Positions 11,596 through 24,430 of a stretch of 50,000 nucleotides of DNA are shown here, one piece after another (position 1 is the first letter of the stretch; the number at the start of each line of letters is the position of its first letter). The position numbers and the translations under genes are program-made. The notes under the pieces are model-generated. The model saw only the letters and a program-made list of their open reading frames with translations, was not told the origin of the DNA and did not search any database. Origin of the DNA: Chrysomallon squamiferum (Eukaryota > Mollusca > Gastropoda > Neomphalida > Peltospiridae). Location of the stretch: assembly GCA_012295275.1 (NCBI GenBank), contig CM022669.1, forward strand, positions 10,242,449 to 10,292,448, in the 5' to 3' direction.

Positions 11596-11941
11596 TAAAT
11601 GCTTTCTAAAAACCAACACCATTTAAACAACAGTTAATTTTGTTCGTGCGGGCCTGCACGTAAATCTGCTATCAGAGTTGAAAACCGTGTCTGTTTGGTG
11701 TACACGTTTCTAGATAATGCCAATCTGTGCCTGTTCTTTTATCTCTCTCCTTCCATCGGCATCTAGGTCTCATTAAATTTGGTATTACCTCCTTTTTTGT
11801 AGTAGTCTTCGCAGATATCAACAAATGACTGCGCAAACGGCTGTCTTTTGAGAAAGTATATTTTGAAACTTTTTTTTTTTTTTTTTTTTTGCGTTCGTTC
11901 TTCTTTCTTCTTTTCACTCTTCTTCTTTTTCTTCTTTATTT

Positions 11942-12182
11942 CATGGCCATTGAGGCAAATGAGGCAGATGCCTCATACTGAGATTTTTATACAAATATTT
12001 TATTTTAAAAATATTAAATATTGATCTGTATTCCGATAGAAACGATATCCACTGAATGAATTCGTTTATGTCAACGTTACCGTTTGAAGCCCCCCAGATC
12101 CCTCGCCCAAATTGAATTGCCCCTCTCCACACGGCGATTATGTGTTTTTGCCTCATTTGAAAAAGAGTCTAGTTACGGCCAT
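11942..12182. repeat. possible short inverted-repeat element (degenerate MITE)
   Basis: Starts with CATGGCC and ends with its reverse complement GGCCATG. Just inside both ends an AATGAGGCA word occurs in opposite orientation, and TGAGGCAGATGCCTCA near 11961 is a small internal palindrome. The GC content is higher than in the flanks. No clear target duplication was seen, so the boundaries are tentative. The - strand open frame here probably belongs to the repeat. Confidence 0.4.
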
Positions 12183-12484
12183 GTATTCTTCTGTTTTTTT
12201 TTTCTGTTCCTGTGTAATTAGGATACTTGAATTAGGCTTGAATCGCGAAGGTCATAAAATTGTAGCGTAAAGTTAAAAAAAAAAAATAATGATAAAATAA
12301 TGTAAACATAAATTAGAAATCAGGGTAATCATCACTGTGGATGTGATTTTCAACATGAAATCAGTTTCATTATGTAGAACAAAACATCTGACGACCACAA
12401 ATATGGAAAAAGAGCATGTATATCTGCACATATCTTCATTCACTAAATAAAATAATAATATCTGTGGTGAAAACAAAAGGATTA

Positions 12485-12487
<3 letters not shown>

Positions 12488-12537
<50 letters not shown>

Positions 12538-12608
12538 CAGTGGTAGTAGTTGCAGCAATAATCATGATTATGATCTCGTTCAATAAACAGAGATAAGAAA
12601 ACAAAAAA

Positions 12609-12652
<44 letters not shown>

Positions 12653-12700
12653 TAAACATTCACACACACAAACACACACACACACACACATATATATATC
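12488..12700. repeat. compound AAT / AT / AC microsatellite
   Basis: A pure AAT run (12488-12533) is followed by a mixed triplet stretch, then AT (12611-12645) and AC (12646-12691) dinucleotides. Confidence 0.9.
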
Positions 12701-12981
12701 ACAGTTATAAAAGTTACTAACACAACAGAGGATGTATTTTTCTTTTCTTTTTCATTTTTTCCTTTATCTTTTTTTTTCTTTCTTGCTTTCTAAATCTAGC
12801 TATCTGCCTCTGTTCTGACAATCTGAACTTTATGAAAAAATACAGTTAAGACTTCATAATAATGTAATATTACGCTCTGACGATCTCTGTTAAGATACAC
12901 CGGGTATGTTGCGTCAAACAGTCGTCTGAAAGTTTGATACATCCGTTTTCAAATGGTCGTAAAATCCGATGATCCGTATTA

Positions 12982-12989
12982 TGACGTCA
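12982..12989. promoter_or_regulatory. CRE palindrome TGACGTCA
   Basis: Perfect bZIP octamer in an otherwise AT-rich stretch. Function is not shown by the context. Confidence 0.3.
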
Positions 12990-13250
12990 AAACAGGTACT
13001 TTTCATTTTGTATTAATTTTTTTCTCTCTCTCTTCTGTTGCGACTGCCAAAAATACAATATTTTTATTATCGTCAGTAGCTGTTGCTACAAATAGCTAGA
13101 TCGATAGATCGATCATTTATATGCTGATTACAGACAATAGCCAACATCGCAAATCACTCGTCGAGTATCGATCAGGCAAGAGTGAGATGTAGTTTTTGCC
13201 GTGTTCTTTTCATAGTTGTGTGAAAATCCATACCATAATAGTAGTGTGAA

Positions 13251-13251
13251 C

Positions 13252-13306
<55 letters not shown>

Positions 13307-13668
13307 CAACAATAATAATTATAATTATACACAGTCATTTATGCATACATATATGTGTGTATACCTGTGTTTTTATGTATCTGCATTTGTTAATGTGCAT
13401 GTCAGTATATATATATCTGTATGTGTATGCTTGTGTGTATATGTGTGTGTATATATATATATGTGTGTGAACGTAGGTATATGTGTATATGTGAATGTGT
13501 ATGTGCCTGTTTGTTAATGGGCTTGTCCATGACATGTTAATACGTGTGTGCTTATAATATTACGTGTACATTTGTGTTTTTATGAGATGTCTGTGTCAAT
13601 AGACATCTCTATGAATATGCATTGGAAAGATAATGATAATGAGAGAGAGAGAGAGAGAGAGAGAGATT
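13251..13668. repeat. ATA run followed by cryptic GT/AT repeats and a GA run
   Basis: ATA triplets (13251-13308) pass into a long imperfect TGTGTATAT region (13340-13550), and a GA run sits at 13641-13667. Long open frames are repeat artefacts. Confidence 0.85.
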
Positions 13669-14073
13669 GACTGAGTATGTGTGTGCATATATGCATATAT
13701 GTATGTTTGTACGTGAGTATATGTATATTTGCATGCATGTCTATCTGCACGTTTATTTCCTAGGAGAAATAGAAATAACCTATAACAGATATATCTTATT
13801 TTATATATTATATTATTTATCGTACCAACCTAGTTTACAAAAATCGTAACCGATGACATCCATTCTAACTCAAACTAATTTGTCCCTATCATGAAGGATC
13901 TAATTCTTAAGATGAAAGAAGTAAAAAAGCGTTTATCTCTCCAATAGAGAGAATAGTTTTGTTGTTACACTGTCAACACGGTATCGGTTTAACAGTTAAA
14001 ACATGATGATGTACCGCCAGACTCCTCAAATACACGTCACAGAAAAGCATACAGATCGTTTTGTTTTTATTAT

Positions 14074-14074
<1 letters not shown>

Positions 14075-14132
<58 letters not shown>
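14075..14132. repeat. CT microsatellite
   Basis: About 29 uninterrupted CT units, followed by TTC/TTA-rich sequence to about 14500 with further short ATT and TTTC runs. Confidence 0.95.
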
Positions 14133-14137
<5 letters not shown>

Positions 14138-14544
14138 TGTTTGTCTTCTTCTTATTATTATTGTTGTTATCGTTGTTTTTCTTCTGGCGGTTTGCTTGTT
14201 TTTTGTTCTTTTTCTTCTTGTTTAAGTTTAATAATTTATTTCGTTGGGTTTCTTCTTGTTTGTTTTTTTATTTTGTTTTAATCTTTTAATTATTATTATT
14301 TTCATTTGCTTGCGTTCTTTTGTTCTGTATTATTAGTAGTAGTAATATTGTTGCTGTTGTTGTTGTTGTTGTTGTAAATAACAGGGATTCCATTTCTTAT
14401 TATTATTATTACACATTTTTTTCTTTCTTTCTTTCTTTTATTTATTTATTTATTTTTTAATTATTTTTATTATTATTATTTTTTAAAAAACAAGATTCTC
14501 ACACCACTGTATGAAAAACAAAAATCCCTTTTTCATTTTCACCG

Positions 14545-14780
14545 ATTTCTCTGACACCCTGGTCCCTGGAGCGCGCGTTCAATCGATAGCAGTGCGCAAC
14601 TTCCCGTATCCCTGTGTGTTCGATTTACCTAGCGTAATTCACACTGCGCTAGCTTCCACCGGACACTGACACGGGTTAAGTGCATCGTTCACACTTATCT
14701 ACTGATAATACAGCCTCTCGTTTGCACACTTCAAAATTCGGTCTGTTTAGACAATAATCGAAACGTAGCATTCCCGAATA
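14545..14780. other. GC- and CpG-richer unique block
   Basis: Between two repeat-rich stretches lies about 230 bases of complex sequence with many CpG dinucleotides (for example GAGCGCGCGTTC near 14569). No open frame with splice sites was found. It could be regulatory DNA or an untranslated exon; nothing in it decides this. Confidence 0.3.
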
Positions 14781-14805
14781 GAAACAGTATTTATGAAATA
14801 ATAAT

Positions 14806-15126
14806 AATGAAAACGATGATGATGATAATGATGATGATGATAATGATGATGATGATAATGATGATAATGATGATGATGATTAATTATTATTATTATTATT
14901 ATTATTATTGTTATTATTATTATTACTGTTACTGTTGTTGTTGTTGTTGTTGTTTTGTTGTTATTATCATCATCATCATCATCATAAGCATTATTATTAG
15001 TACTATAATCATCATTTTTATTTCTAATATCACTAAAGATATCACTAATGTTTTATATATATATATAGAAATATTATGTATACGTCTGTCTGTATGTATG
15101 TATGTATACGTATGTATATATATATA

Positions 15127-15191
<65 letters not shown>

Positions 15192-15200
15192 TTATTTATA
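14806..15200. repeat. compound GAT / ATT / GTT / ATC / GTAT / AT / TTTA microsatellite
   Basis: Successive blocks of GAT (14814-14880), ATT, GTT and ATC triplets are followed by TATG tetramers and a pure AT run (about 15137-15187), then TTTA. Poly-Met/Ile/Tyr frames are artefacts. Confidence 0.9.
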
Positions 15201-15303
15201 TTTATTTATTTATTTTCCAGATTATTTAAATTAAGTGCGATCATTTCATATTTCAAAATACATTTTCTCTGTTTTACTAAACCATCATTCTGCCTTCTTT
15301 ATA

Positions 15304-15307
<4 letters not shown>

Positions 15308-15387
<80 letters not shown>
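15308..15387. repeat. CT microsatellite
   Basis: About 40 CT units, then a degenerate CTTT/CTCT-rich stretch to 15535. Confidence 0.95.
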
Positions 15388-15391
<4 letters not shown>

Positions 15392-15908
15392 TGTGAGTCT
15401 GTCTGTCGTTCTGTTATCTATCTTTTTCTTTCACTCTTTGTTTCTTTATCTCCCTTTCTCCCTGTTTCTCTCATTCTTTCTTCTCTCTATCTCTCTTCAT
15501 GTCTCTTTCTATTTTTCTCTCTTTCTCCGACTGATTTTCTCCATACACAATTTCATTTTTCTTTCATTTATATCGTTGAAAATATACTGTAAATTTAAAC
15601 AACGCAGCAATATATGCTATTTCTGTAATTATTAGGACAATAAATATTGTAAAATAAAACAGAGAAAAATGCAAAGAATTTATGTTTTTAATTGTTGTTT
15701 TGTGTATACAAAATAGCTTATTAAATATTCATCTCGTATTTGAAAGTCATGTGTTTTTTTCATTCGTGTCTGCAATTCTTAGAAATTAGTAAAAGTGTGA
15801 TTTTGACGATCTTAGAATTCTTGAAACATATTGTTATCATACTTACTCATGGAGATGGATTTCAGAAGGGTCTCTAAACCTGACTTTTTCCTGCGATTCA
15901 AATTACCA

Positions 15909-15913
15909 GCTAT

Positions 15914-15944
<31 letters not shown>

Positions 15945-16050
15945 TTGTTGTTACTATATTATTATTGTTATTGTTGTTGTTGTCGTCATCGTCGTCGATG
16001 TTGTTATTATTATTGTTGTTGATGTTGTTGTCGTTGTTCTTACTGTTCTT
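15909..16050. repeat. TTTA and TTG/TCG/ATT compound microsatellite
   Basis: Nine or so TTTA tetramers lead into interrupted ATT, TTG and TCG triplets. Confidence 0.85.
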
Positions 16051-16563
16051 GATGTTGTGTATTTAATTTTTGGAATTTTTGGAATTTTTTTCAGCGTCCA
16101 TAAAACGTAACATGCTAACAGATTCAAGACACAACATAAGGGAATTTTCGAAAGAAATGTAGCCAAACAATAATTAGCTGGCCTCAAACGTACTATCTGT
16201 AATTCCATATTACTACAAATAAATAACGCAGATCTTAACCCTCTTACAAACGGCAAAAATCTTTCAAAATTCACTTGTTTCACCTTTAGCTGATAACTTT
16301 CACACCCTCTCAGTAAATTTCTGGATCAGTCCCTTTTCATCTTCTCAGTGGGTACGTTTTTTTTTTTTTTTTTTGCTCTCTGCGTTCGTGGTATAGTAAT
16401 TTGGTGTCAAGCATAATTAAACTGAAACATAAAACAACGCTATCTGTTACAGATTAACATATGGAGCTGTTGAAGGTATTCATATATCTACATTATTGAG
16501 GTAAAAGAAAATCTCAACAAAATTAATTATCTGAAATATAACAGAATACATCATTTGGATACA

Positions 16564-16566
<3 letters not shown>

Positions 16567-16624
<58 letters not shown>
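16567..16624. repeat. GT microsatellite
   Basis: About 29 uninterrupted GT units. Confidence 0.95.
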
Positions 16625-16627
<3 letters not shown>

Positions 16628-16979
16628 GGGGTTGTTGTTGTTTTTCGTGTGTGTGTGTTTTATTTTTATTTTTTTCATTACGTATTTCTGTCATCGCTGC
16701 AGATTATTTTTGCAATTATTAGCAAAATAATACGAAACGTAAATAAATTAATTAAAACGACATTGACATTTCGAAGTGTTGGATTCATGGCTAAAATTTA
16801 AATTAAGCCTTTTTTTTTTAATTATAATCTTTCAGCTACGCTGATGTGGAAATGTATTCAGGATTTCAGTCTACCCGGCGTTATTAATTAAAACCTGCTT
16901 CAAGGTTTTAATTTAAATTAATTTACTATGAAACAAAACACCCATGACGAACGAACATGAACACGATGCGGATAACCCT

Positions 16980-17340
16980 CTGAGGTGTAATGTATTACTA
17001 CATTTAAGTTTAAACCCCACCCCTTATTGGATTGGCATTGTCGACTGACGTCAGTATCGGGGATTCCAGGTGGCATTTAAGAGTCTGCATGTCTGATACT
17101 GTTTTTCGCGGACAGACGAATGAAAGCATTCATAATATCACTGTAGCATAAAGACGATTACCGTCGGCCTGTGGAAACGCGAATTATCATCTACGAAGTC
17201 CAACTAATCACTTTCCGATCGACAGCTCGTAACTGGGGCACTGATGACGCAAATAGGACAGCGCACATAGCTACCTAAGTAGTAACTACTCCGCGAAAGA
17301 AAGTAGAGCTTCCGAAATTATCTACAGGTTAGCAGCAATG
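16980..17340 (+). promoter_or_regulatory. promoter-like block: CCAAT-type boxes, CRE and TATA-like motif
   Basis: In order on the + strand: a CCACCCC box (17018), two ATTGG elements (reverse CCAAT, about 17026-17036), a perfect CRE at 17046-17053, and TTTAAG at about 17077, about 25-30 bases before a possible start near 17105. The next 220 bases are CpG-richer and end in CTACAG followed by GTTAGC at 17329, which could be a donor of a 5' UTR exon. No coding exon follows that I can read. The order matches a classical RNA polymerase II promoter, but each motif is short, so this is a candidate only. Confidence 0.35.
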
Positions 17341-18079
17341 TAAATTTAGACATTGTCGTTGGCTGATCGAACTAGGAATTACACTATTTCTGGCTTGGTG
17401 AGATACCTTACGTTATGTTTAGTCTGGTAAGGTTGACCGCGTTTTGCGCATCGATAGCTTGATATAGCCCCACTATAAATACTGAGGCTATGTATTTTCC
17501 TTATCCTAAAATAGCATGGGTTGCAGATTTCCACCTTGTATCATCTCACTGGTTAGTAAAAATAGAAACCTTAAGAGTTATTTTCGTTCAATTCATGGAT
17601 TTATAGCGGTGAGATGTATTTGGTGTAATGTTTGCTCAATTGTATTCTTAATTTAGAAAGAAAAAATTGTGTCGTAAGAAAATATGAATGGAAATCACCG
17701 TTCGGTACTTACTCCGACAACGCCTTCTTAAGAAATTTCTTTAGTTTTATCGAGGATTTTAGTGCTGTCATTAATATATGTAAATCTACTTCTTCTTCTT
17801 CTTCTTTTTTTTTTTTTTTTTTTCTTCTTCTTCTTTTTTACAACTGGGACTGTAAAGCAGGATATTTATTTCTGCTTATTTTTGCCGTGTTTTAATATTT
17901 CAGAATGATTTTTGTTGAGGCAATCAAGCTGTGTCTATCGGAGAAGGTTAACGATTTCAGTGAGGATAGTATAGCAGTTTGTTGCTTCACTTCCTAAACT
18001 CGTCTTGAATCCATGTGAAGGAATACATATATAACTGATAGACACAACCCAGTCAGTACGAAAGACGTAAGTACATTTA
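17341..18079. other. AT-rich stretch without recognisable gene
   Basis: No exon identified. A TTC/T-rich run lies at 17791-17837. A few sub-stretches near 17400-17520 have mixed composition but no good frame. Confidence 0.4.
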
Positions 18080-18637
18080 TTTTTATTTGTTTTATTTTTT
18101 TTATTTTTTGTTTGTTTGTTTATTTATCTGTTTGTTTGTTTATTTATTTATATAATTATTTATTTTTATTTTATTTTATTTATTTATTATATACTTTGTT
18201 TATTCATTTTATTTAATCTCGTTATTTATTTATTTAATTATTTGTTTATTTATTTAATTATTTAATCTATTTATTTATTTTATTTTTATTTATTTTTGAA
18301 ATATTTTATGCTACTCTCTTTTATCTAATAATAATAATAAGACATTATTTTTATGATACACTTTATGTATGTAAACATATTTATTTGCAGTCTCCGGTGT
18401 TATAAATATTCTCTCCTTTTAACAAAACTTTTCACATTTGTTTAATGAATGTTCTTTCACAATATTTATATACATTATACATTTCATTAGCTGGTATTAT
18501 AAATTGTTTTGAATACCTTAACATCATCATTATCATCTTTATCATCATCATTATCATCATAAGATGGATATTCTTGCCGTCTTTTATTTAACATATTTTA
18601 TTTATTTATTTATTTATTCATTATTTATTTATTTATT

Positions 18638-18691
<54 letters not shown>
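18080..18691. repeat. TTTA-rich degenerate tetramers and ATT run
   Basis: Imperfect TTTA/TTTG repeats (18080-18300), ATC/ATT repeats (18520-18560), then TTTA (18596-18645) and pure ATT (18646-18691). Confidence 0.85.
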
Positions 18692-19025
18692 TACACTTTA
18701 ATAATGAATTGTAATGAATTATTTGTAATAAAATCATAAACTTGACGGAGAACTGACAGATACATTAGCACGTACCAGTGACTGTAAAATACAGCATCAC
18801 GAATTTCAATTATTAATACATTTTGTTGTATGAACTAAATTTTATCTCAGAAATATAAAGGTTTCTGAAGCAACTGTACCTTCTGTTGGGTTCATTGTGA
18901 CCACTGATATCTAATGAGTAGTTGTAAAATATTTAGTACACGTACAGTAAAGTCGTGATATGTATTTGGGGAAAATCGACCTCAAATTGCTGTTAGGTTA
19001 GCCCTTGTCGAATTGCCAGTGGCAA

Positions 19026-19033
19026 TGACGTCA
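19026..19033. promoter_or_regulatory. CRE palindrome TGACGTCA in a CpG-richer block
   Basis: A full CRE octamer with further TGACG/CGTCA half-sites nearby at about 19048, 19104 and 19199, all within a GC-richer block (18990-19240) that overlaps a candidate - strand exon. It may be regulatory, or the half-sites may be part of coding sequence. Confidence 0.3.
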
Positions 19034-19167
19034 GAGACTGCGCTGTCGTCATTAGCAACGCATCGCTTTGGTACAGTATCGCCTTGGTGAGCAGCAAAAA
19101 ATTGACGTTCGTAGCCATTCGTCCTCATTGACTCGAATTCGCAATTATCGATATTTTCTACCTAAGA

Positions 19168-19289
19168 TCAGACGTGGTACGCTGCCGCGCGAATTGTGTC
19201 GTCATAAAACGGCCAGAAATGGCTAGCTCTCTTATTGTGTATTACTCTAAATACACGACACTCTTTATCAAACTTAATCAGCTGATATA
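19168..19289 (-). CDS. candidate - strand terminal exon, unknown protein
   Basis: Read on the - strand, a pyrimidine-rich tract ends in AG (19291-19290) and is followed by 39 codons and a TGA (19170-19168). The frame has varied amino acid composition (Lys/Arg, aromatic and His residues, no repeats), unlike the repeat-derived frames around it. If the exon starts at 19289 it enters with two bases of a codon. That fits the one-base overhang of the candidate exon at 25578-25617. No domain is recognised. The open frame could be chance or an old element fragment. Confidence 0.25.
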
Positions 19290-19356
19290 CTGGCTGAGTG
19301 CCAGAAGAAAATAAAATAAAAAATAAAAAATAAAAAAATAAGAGAAGTATGGTCAC

Positions 19357-20092
19357 ATTTTTTTTTTTTTTTTTTTATTTTTTTTTTTTTTTGCTTCGCC
19401 TCCGTTACTTGTGGTACGGTGAAACACCGTGGTTTAGCGTTATAAGCTCATTAGGGTAACGAAGTGGTAAACACCCCATGCAGTGCAGTCCACTGCGCCA
19501 GTGACGGGCTTCTTGCTGGCACATTGCTCGTTTATCGCCGATTTATTTTTGTCATCTGACTTGTTGCTGCGTCCCTAATTTAGCCAGATTCTCCTATTTC
19601 CTCAAAACTGTTTTTAAAAGGAAATTTTCCGTGCTAAAATGAGTGGGTGTTTTTTCTCGCTCTTATATTAAGATAATTATTATGTTATGTTGCAGTAGCA
19701 GTTAAACATCGCAAAGACATTTTTTTTGTCACCGTTGTTAGCTTGGGGAAAAAAAAAAACACATTGAGACCTGGAAATTATATATATATATATATATTTA
19801 GACAGTAATATAGTTTTTAAAAATATTTTTAATTCATGTTTGAAATTTAAAATAATGTTATTTTATTTTATTTTTTTTTTTTTATTTTTTTTTTTTTTTT
19901 TTGGTTTAATATATATACATGTATTTCTATTTCTAGAGTGTTGTAAATAAAATGCAATGATCTGTTTTTTACTTGATTAAGTGTTGGCGTTCATGTTTTT
20001 TACATCACAGATGTTTTTGTTTATTTTATTTTCATTTTATTTTAATGATGATGAAGATATATTATATTTTTATTATTATTATTATTATTATT

Positions 20093-20125
<33 letters not shown>

Positions 20126-20126
20126 A
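19357..20126. repeat. poly-T runs, AT run and ATT/GTT triplets around a unique segment
   Basis: Poly-T (19359-19392, 19868-19902), AT (19781-19797), and ATT/GTT triplets (20070-20126). The segment 19400-19560 is GC-richer and might be an old SINE-like copy, but the tRNA boxes are not clear. Confidence 0.6.
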
Positions 20127-20768
20127 TTTGCATAATTTGCATTATTATTTGCATTTCTTATTTATTTTATTTCATCCTTATTATGAAATTAATTTCTACT
20201 AAAAACAAAATCCACCATGTTTCAGAAATTCTGCTTCCAGCCCTTCACAACAGATGTAAAGGTTGACAATTTTATTAGTCTAGTAACAAAATGACAATAA
20301 TATGTAACAGTATGTATTTAATGGTGTATGAAGCTGTTTATTTGACATTCAAATGGAGTTGAGTTTACTTTAGAATGTGCAGGTTTTGGTAATATATGTG
20401 CAGGTTTTGTATGTATGTATGTATTCACTTTTCATCAATCCATTTATCTGTCTGTATCTTTTCTAATTAACTTTTTGTCTCTGTATAATGCTATTTCTCT
20501 CTCTCTCTCTTTCTGTTTGTGTGTCTAGGTCTCACTTTTCTCTTGTCTTTTTTTCCTTATCTTTCTTTCAATGTCTCATTCTCTTTTACTCTTTTGATTT
20601 GAATTTTTATTGTGGTGAAGATAAAAAATTATATATGAGTTGGGGAAACATGTATATTAATGTGGCTTGATAGGTGTGAAAATATCTGATATGTCAAACT
20701 CTCTGCTGAATTATGATTTTAAGCTTGTGATGGAACATACTATATAGTGTGTGAATGTGTGCCTGTGT

Positions 20769-20771
20769 GCA

Positions 20772-20828
<57 letters not shown>
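20769..20828. repeat. GA microsatellite
   Basis: About 27 GA units preceded by TGTGTG sequence. Region 20829-21556 has no recognisable gene; open frames lack splice signals and family features. Confidence 0.9.
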
Positions 20829-20831
<3 letters not shown>

Positions 20832-21551
20832 CCTAACAGTGCAAAACTCAGTGACATTAAAAGGAATGCTGTCCTTAACAACTTCACCACTCCAATGTCA
20901 TTCATTACCTGTCATCTAATTTATAACATGCCTGGTTGATCATGTTTTTCCACATTGGTCGTGCTTCACTGAACACCTTTACACTCATCCATTTAACTGA
21001 GGTGACAGAGTCTTCCAAGCTGTTAGTTTGTGACATTTTATTACTCTCGTGTCTAACATTTGCATACTTGTCAGTTCTTTTCGTGTTTTCTCTGTCCTCC
21101 TTTTTTATGCCTTCGTTTGACCCACAAACCCATTTGTGTAGAAAAAGTCACCTGTTAAAAAGAGGATGTCACATAATACCATTCTGTTAATGTAACCATC
21201 ACAGACCTCTGTCTATAAGAAACATATCTATTTCTGCCAAAGTGATTTGAGCTCACTGTGTCTCACTGTATGCTGTTGTTTTGATATTTATGTGTGGAAA
21301 ATATTGCCGTGATGTATTATGTTGTTGTATGTGTATGTTTTTTTCGGGTTTTATTTTATAAATTTTATTTTGTTTTATAATTTGTTTTTTTGTTTTTTTT
21401 TAATGGGAAATACATGAAGTTATTAAAAATATCTGACAAAATGTACAAAATTTAAAAAGTAAGTCAGAACCTCTCACAAAATGTATAAAATAATGTTGTT
21501 TTAAATTACATTTTGGGTAAAATTCTTCATCTTCTCTTTTTCTTGTTGCTG

Positions 21552-21556
<5 letters not shown>

Positions 21557-21601
<45 letters not shown>

Positions 21602-21621
21602 CATTATTATTATTATTACTG
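21557..21621. repeat. ATT microsatellite
   Basis: About 20 ATT units with one ATC interruption. Confidence 0.95.
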
Positions 21622-21893
21622 TTAAACTTTCCTTTACAAATTTTGATTTCTAATAATTTTTTTATATTTATTCATTTATTTTATTCTTTTTGTTACTGAA
21701 GATTAATCAGAGTAAAAATAAACAACAAAACCTGTGTTTCGTAAAACCTGACACTATCTGTCCAACACTTTTATTCATCAGAGAAAGTAAAAATGAAAAT
21801 GTACCAGGTGCAAATCAAGAATTTCAAGTGTAAAGAAAACCGAGACTATTTTCCACAAGTTACTTATTGCTTACTTTCTCTATGTGACACCAG

Positions 21894-21959
21894 CAGTGAT
21901 TGGTTAATTATCAATTGACACACAGTCAGTGATTGGCTAATCATGAAGTTGACACGAAC
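21894..21959. repeat. 33-bp imperfect tandem duplication with two reverse CCAAT boxes
   Basis: CAGTGATTGG at 21894 recurs at 21927, and the two 33-base copies are largely alike. Each carries ATTGG (reverse CCAAT). A TGACTCAGTCA word, an AP-1-like palindrome, follows at about 21964. No transcript structure is evident nearby. Confidence 0.6.
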
Positions 21960-22948
21960 CAGCTGACTCAGTCAGGTTTTAAGTGTCATTTTTTGTCTAA
22001 ATTTGTAATGACGAGTGAAAGTCTTTTTTTTTTTTTTTTTTTCTTTTTTTTTTCAAAATACTGTATCTCACTAATATGACAAATAAGAGCCAGTTTTCTA
22101 GAGAGCAGTACAGTTTTAATAGTATCATTTCCTGACTCAAAGAGCTTATTCCGTTTTTAGCAGATGGTGTAGTCATTGTCATTTTAAAAATAGACACAAT
22201 TATGGTTCATACTGCACACACAAGTAACAAAGATATCAAACACAGGCATACAGACAGACAGACAGACAGACTAAATGTTTAGCATATGCAATTTTTTGCT
22301 GCCTACCATTTTTGTTTTATTTTATATTTTTCTTTAAGACAGTTTTGGTATGTACTGCAAGTAACATATGAATAACAAAGACATCAAACATACAGACAAC
22401 CAAACAGAATCTATAGTATGTACAGATTTAAAATATCTACCATTTTAAATATATATATAAAAGAAACCTCTTTTATTTTCTGTTACATGCATAATCACAG
22501 CACCCCATTGTGTACCTGTTCCTGTATAGATACACTTTAGATCAATAAACAGACAGATCAAAAAAGAATATTAAAGTTATGTTATAATGGGACTGGAATT
22601 AAAAAATAAAAATACAAACTTTAACAGTTAACCTTACGTATGGGAACTTGCAATTATTTGTTCTAATAATTTAAATAAAAATACTGATTTACTTTTCAGA
22701 ATCAGCTACCAATTAAATAAAACAATAATGCTTCATTTATGTAACTTTAGTACTTTGAATTCTAAACCATGACATATAAATAACTCATTTTTGAAATAAT
22801 TACTTGTATCCAATTACAAACATATTTTGAATTAAAAACATTAACATATGCTTTAATAATAACATATTTTTAATTTAAAATATTAACTAACCATTAATAA
22901 TAATATTAATATTTCATTTATTCACTTCACATAATGAGCTGTATCGTA

Positions 22949-22982
<34 letters not shown>

Positions 22983-24100
22983 TATTTATTTATGCTGGAA
23001 GTATTTTAAATATAATACCTTCTTTATAACTTTGCGATAAGGCTTCTCTGCGGAGTCGTGTAATCTAACAGGATTATACCCACTTAGTCAAGTCACATGT
23101 AATGTGGTCAGTGTTAAGATTTATATACAGCAGTTTGGAGATAGTCGTGCAAAACTTGGCAAGGTTAACAAAGATGTTTTTGTGAAGAAGGAAATTATAA
23201 TACAGAATAGTGTCAATACACAAGTCAAGTGCTGTACAAAACATTTATTGTTTAAGGCATATCCAAATTACACTGTTCTATTTATTTATTTAAAAAATAT
23301 TTTTTTGTTGGGGCATATTAATTAAAATGCTTTGTATGAACAAGAAAAAGAAGGAGAAAAAAAAAAGAAAACAGTTTTCATAATCTATGAATTTCTACAC
23401 AATTTTTGATTTATTATTATTTATGTCAAGGTTTTATAGTGAAAATCTCTGCTTATCACTGCAGTTGTAAACTTTATTTAATAGTTTCTAACTATGAGTG
23501 AAAGGTATGAAAATAAAATACATCAAATGCATTGCCTGAGATATTATTTACTTCAAAACTGAACACAGCCAAGCCCTGAAATTCAAGTAATAAACTTCAA
23601 CATTTTAATACTAAAGAATTTGATATCTTAGTCATCAAGTTGTGATTTATCAGAGGAAATTATAGAGCAAAGAGAACAGAAATTTGTATTATTAGGTAAT
23701 CTAATATAACTATCTTAAATTCTTATCTTCCGATGGTACCTACATACGACAACATTTGATCTGTGTGTTATGGTTAGACGAATTCAAGTTTCTGATTTAT
23801 ATTGTGTTTGTCAAGGATCACACACAAAGCATTATTTGTATTTGTAAGTTACAAACACGGGTGCCTTTTGTCAATGTATATGTATGTGTCTTAATATTCA
23901 GGGTACTTCAAGTGTAAAATTTAAGATATTTTTGACATGTTATTTCATTGGTGAATAAAAGTGATTCGATTTTTTTTTTTTTTTTTTTTGTGACTATGAT
24001 TCAGACATTGGACTTTAGATTATGCAATACAGCTGAATATATTAGTAATACTTTATATGATGAGTAAAATTTTATATTATGTAGTAAATTTGAGTACATG
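21960..24100. other. AT-rich stretch without recognisable gene
   Basis: Holds poly-T (22024-22053), CAGA tetramers (22253-22271), poly-A plus AT (22949-22986) and poly-T (23971-23989). Open frames such as 23104-23325 show AT-driven codons and no splice context I trust. Confidence 0.5.
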
Positions 24101-24290
24101 AGCAACCCCTCTACATTCAGCAGTAAAACTGATAAACTGAATATACGAATAACCATTTACATTAAGCAGTAACACTGAATGTATAAATAAGCCTTTACAT
24201 TGAGCGGTAAAACTGAATATCAATAACACTTTACATAAAGCAGTAAAACTGAATGTATGAGTAACATGTTACATTATGTTACTCATACTT
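24100..24290. repeat. degenerate ~38-bp tandem repeat
   Basis: The phrase CAGTAAAACTGAAT, with small changes, occurs at 24121, 24167, 24205 and 24241, each time followed by a TTTACATT-like segment. Intervals are 46, 38 and 36 bases. Fainter copies may extend left to about 24030. Confidence 0.7.
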
Positions 24291-24430
24291 TGTATCACAA
24301 ATGAACACTGTACTACATGACATTGAAGGAAACATGACCAAGTTGTCGAAGCACATGTTAGTTTTCTCACAGCTGATCAGTACATACACAGATATCAAAC
24401 AGGTTTAATAATCGCACTGAATTTCATTCC

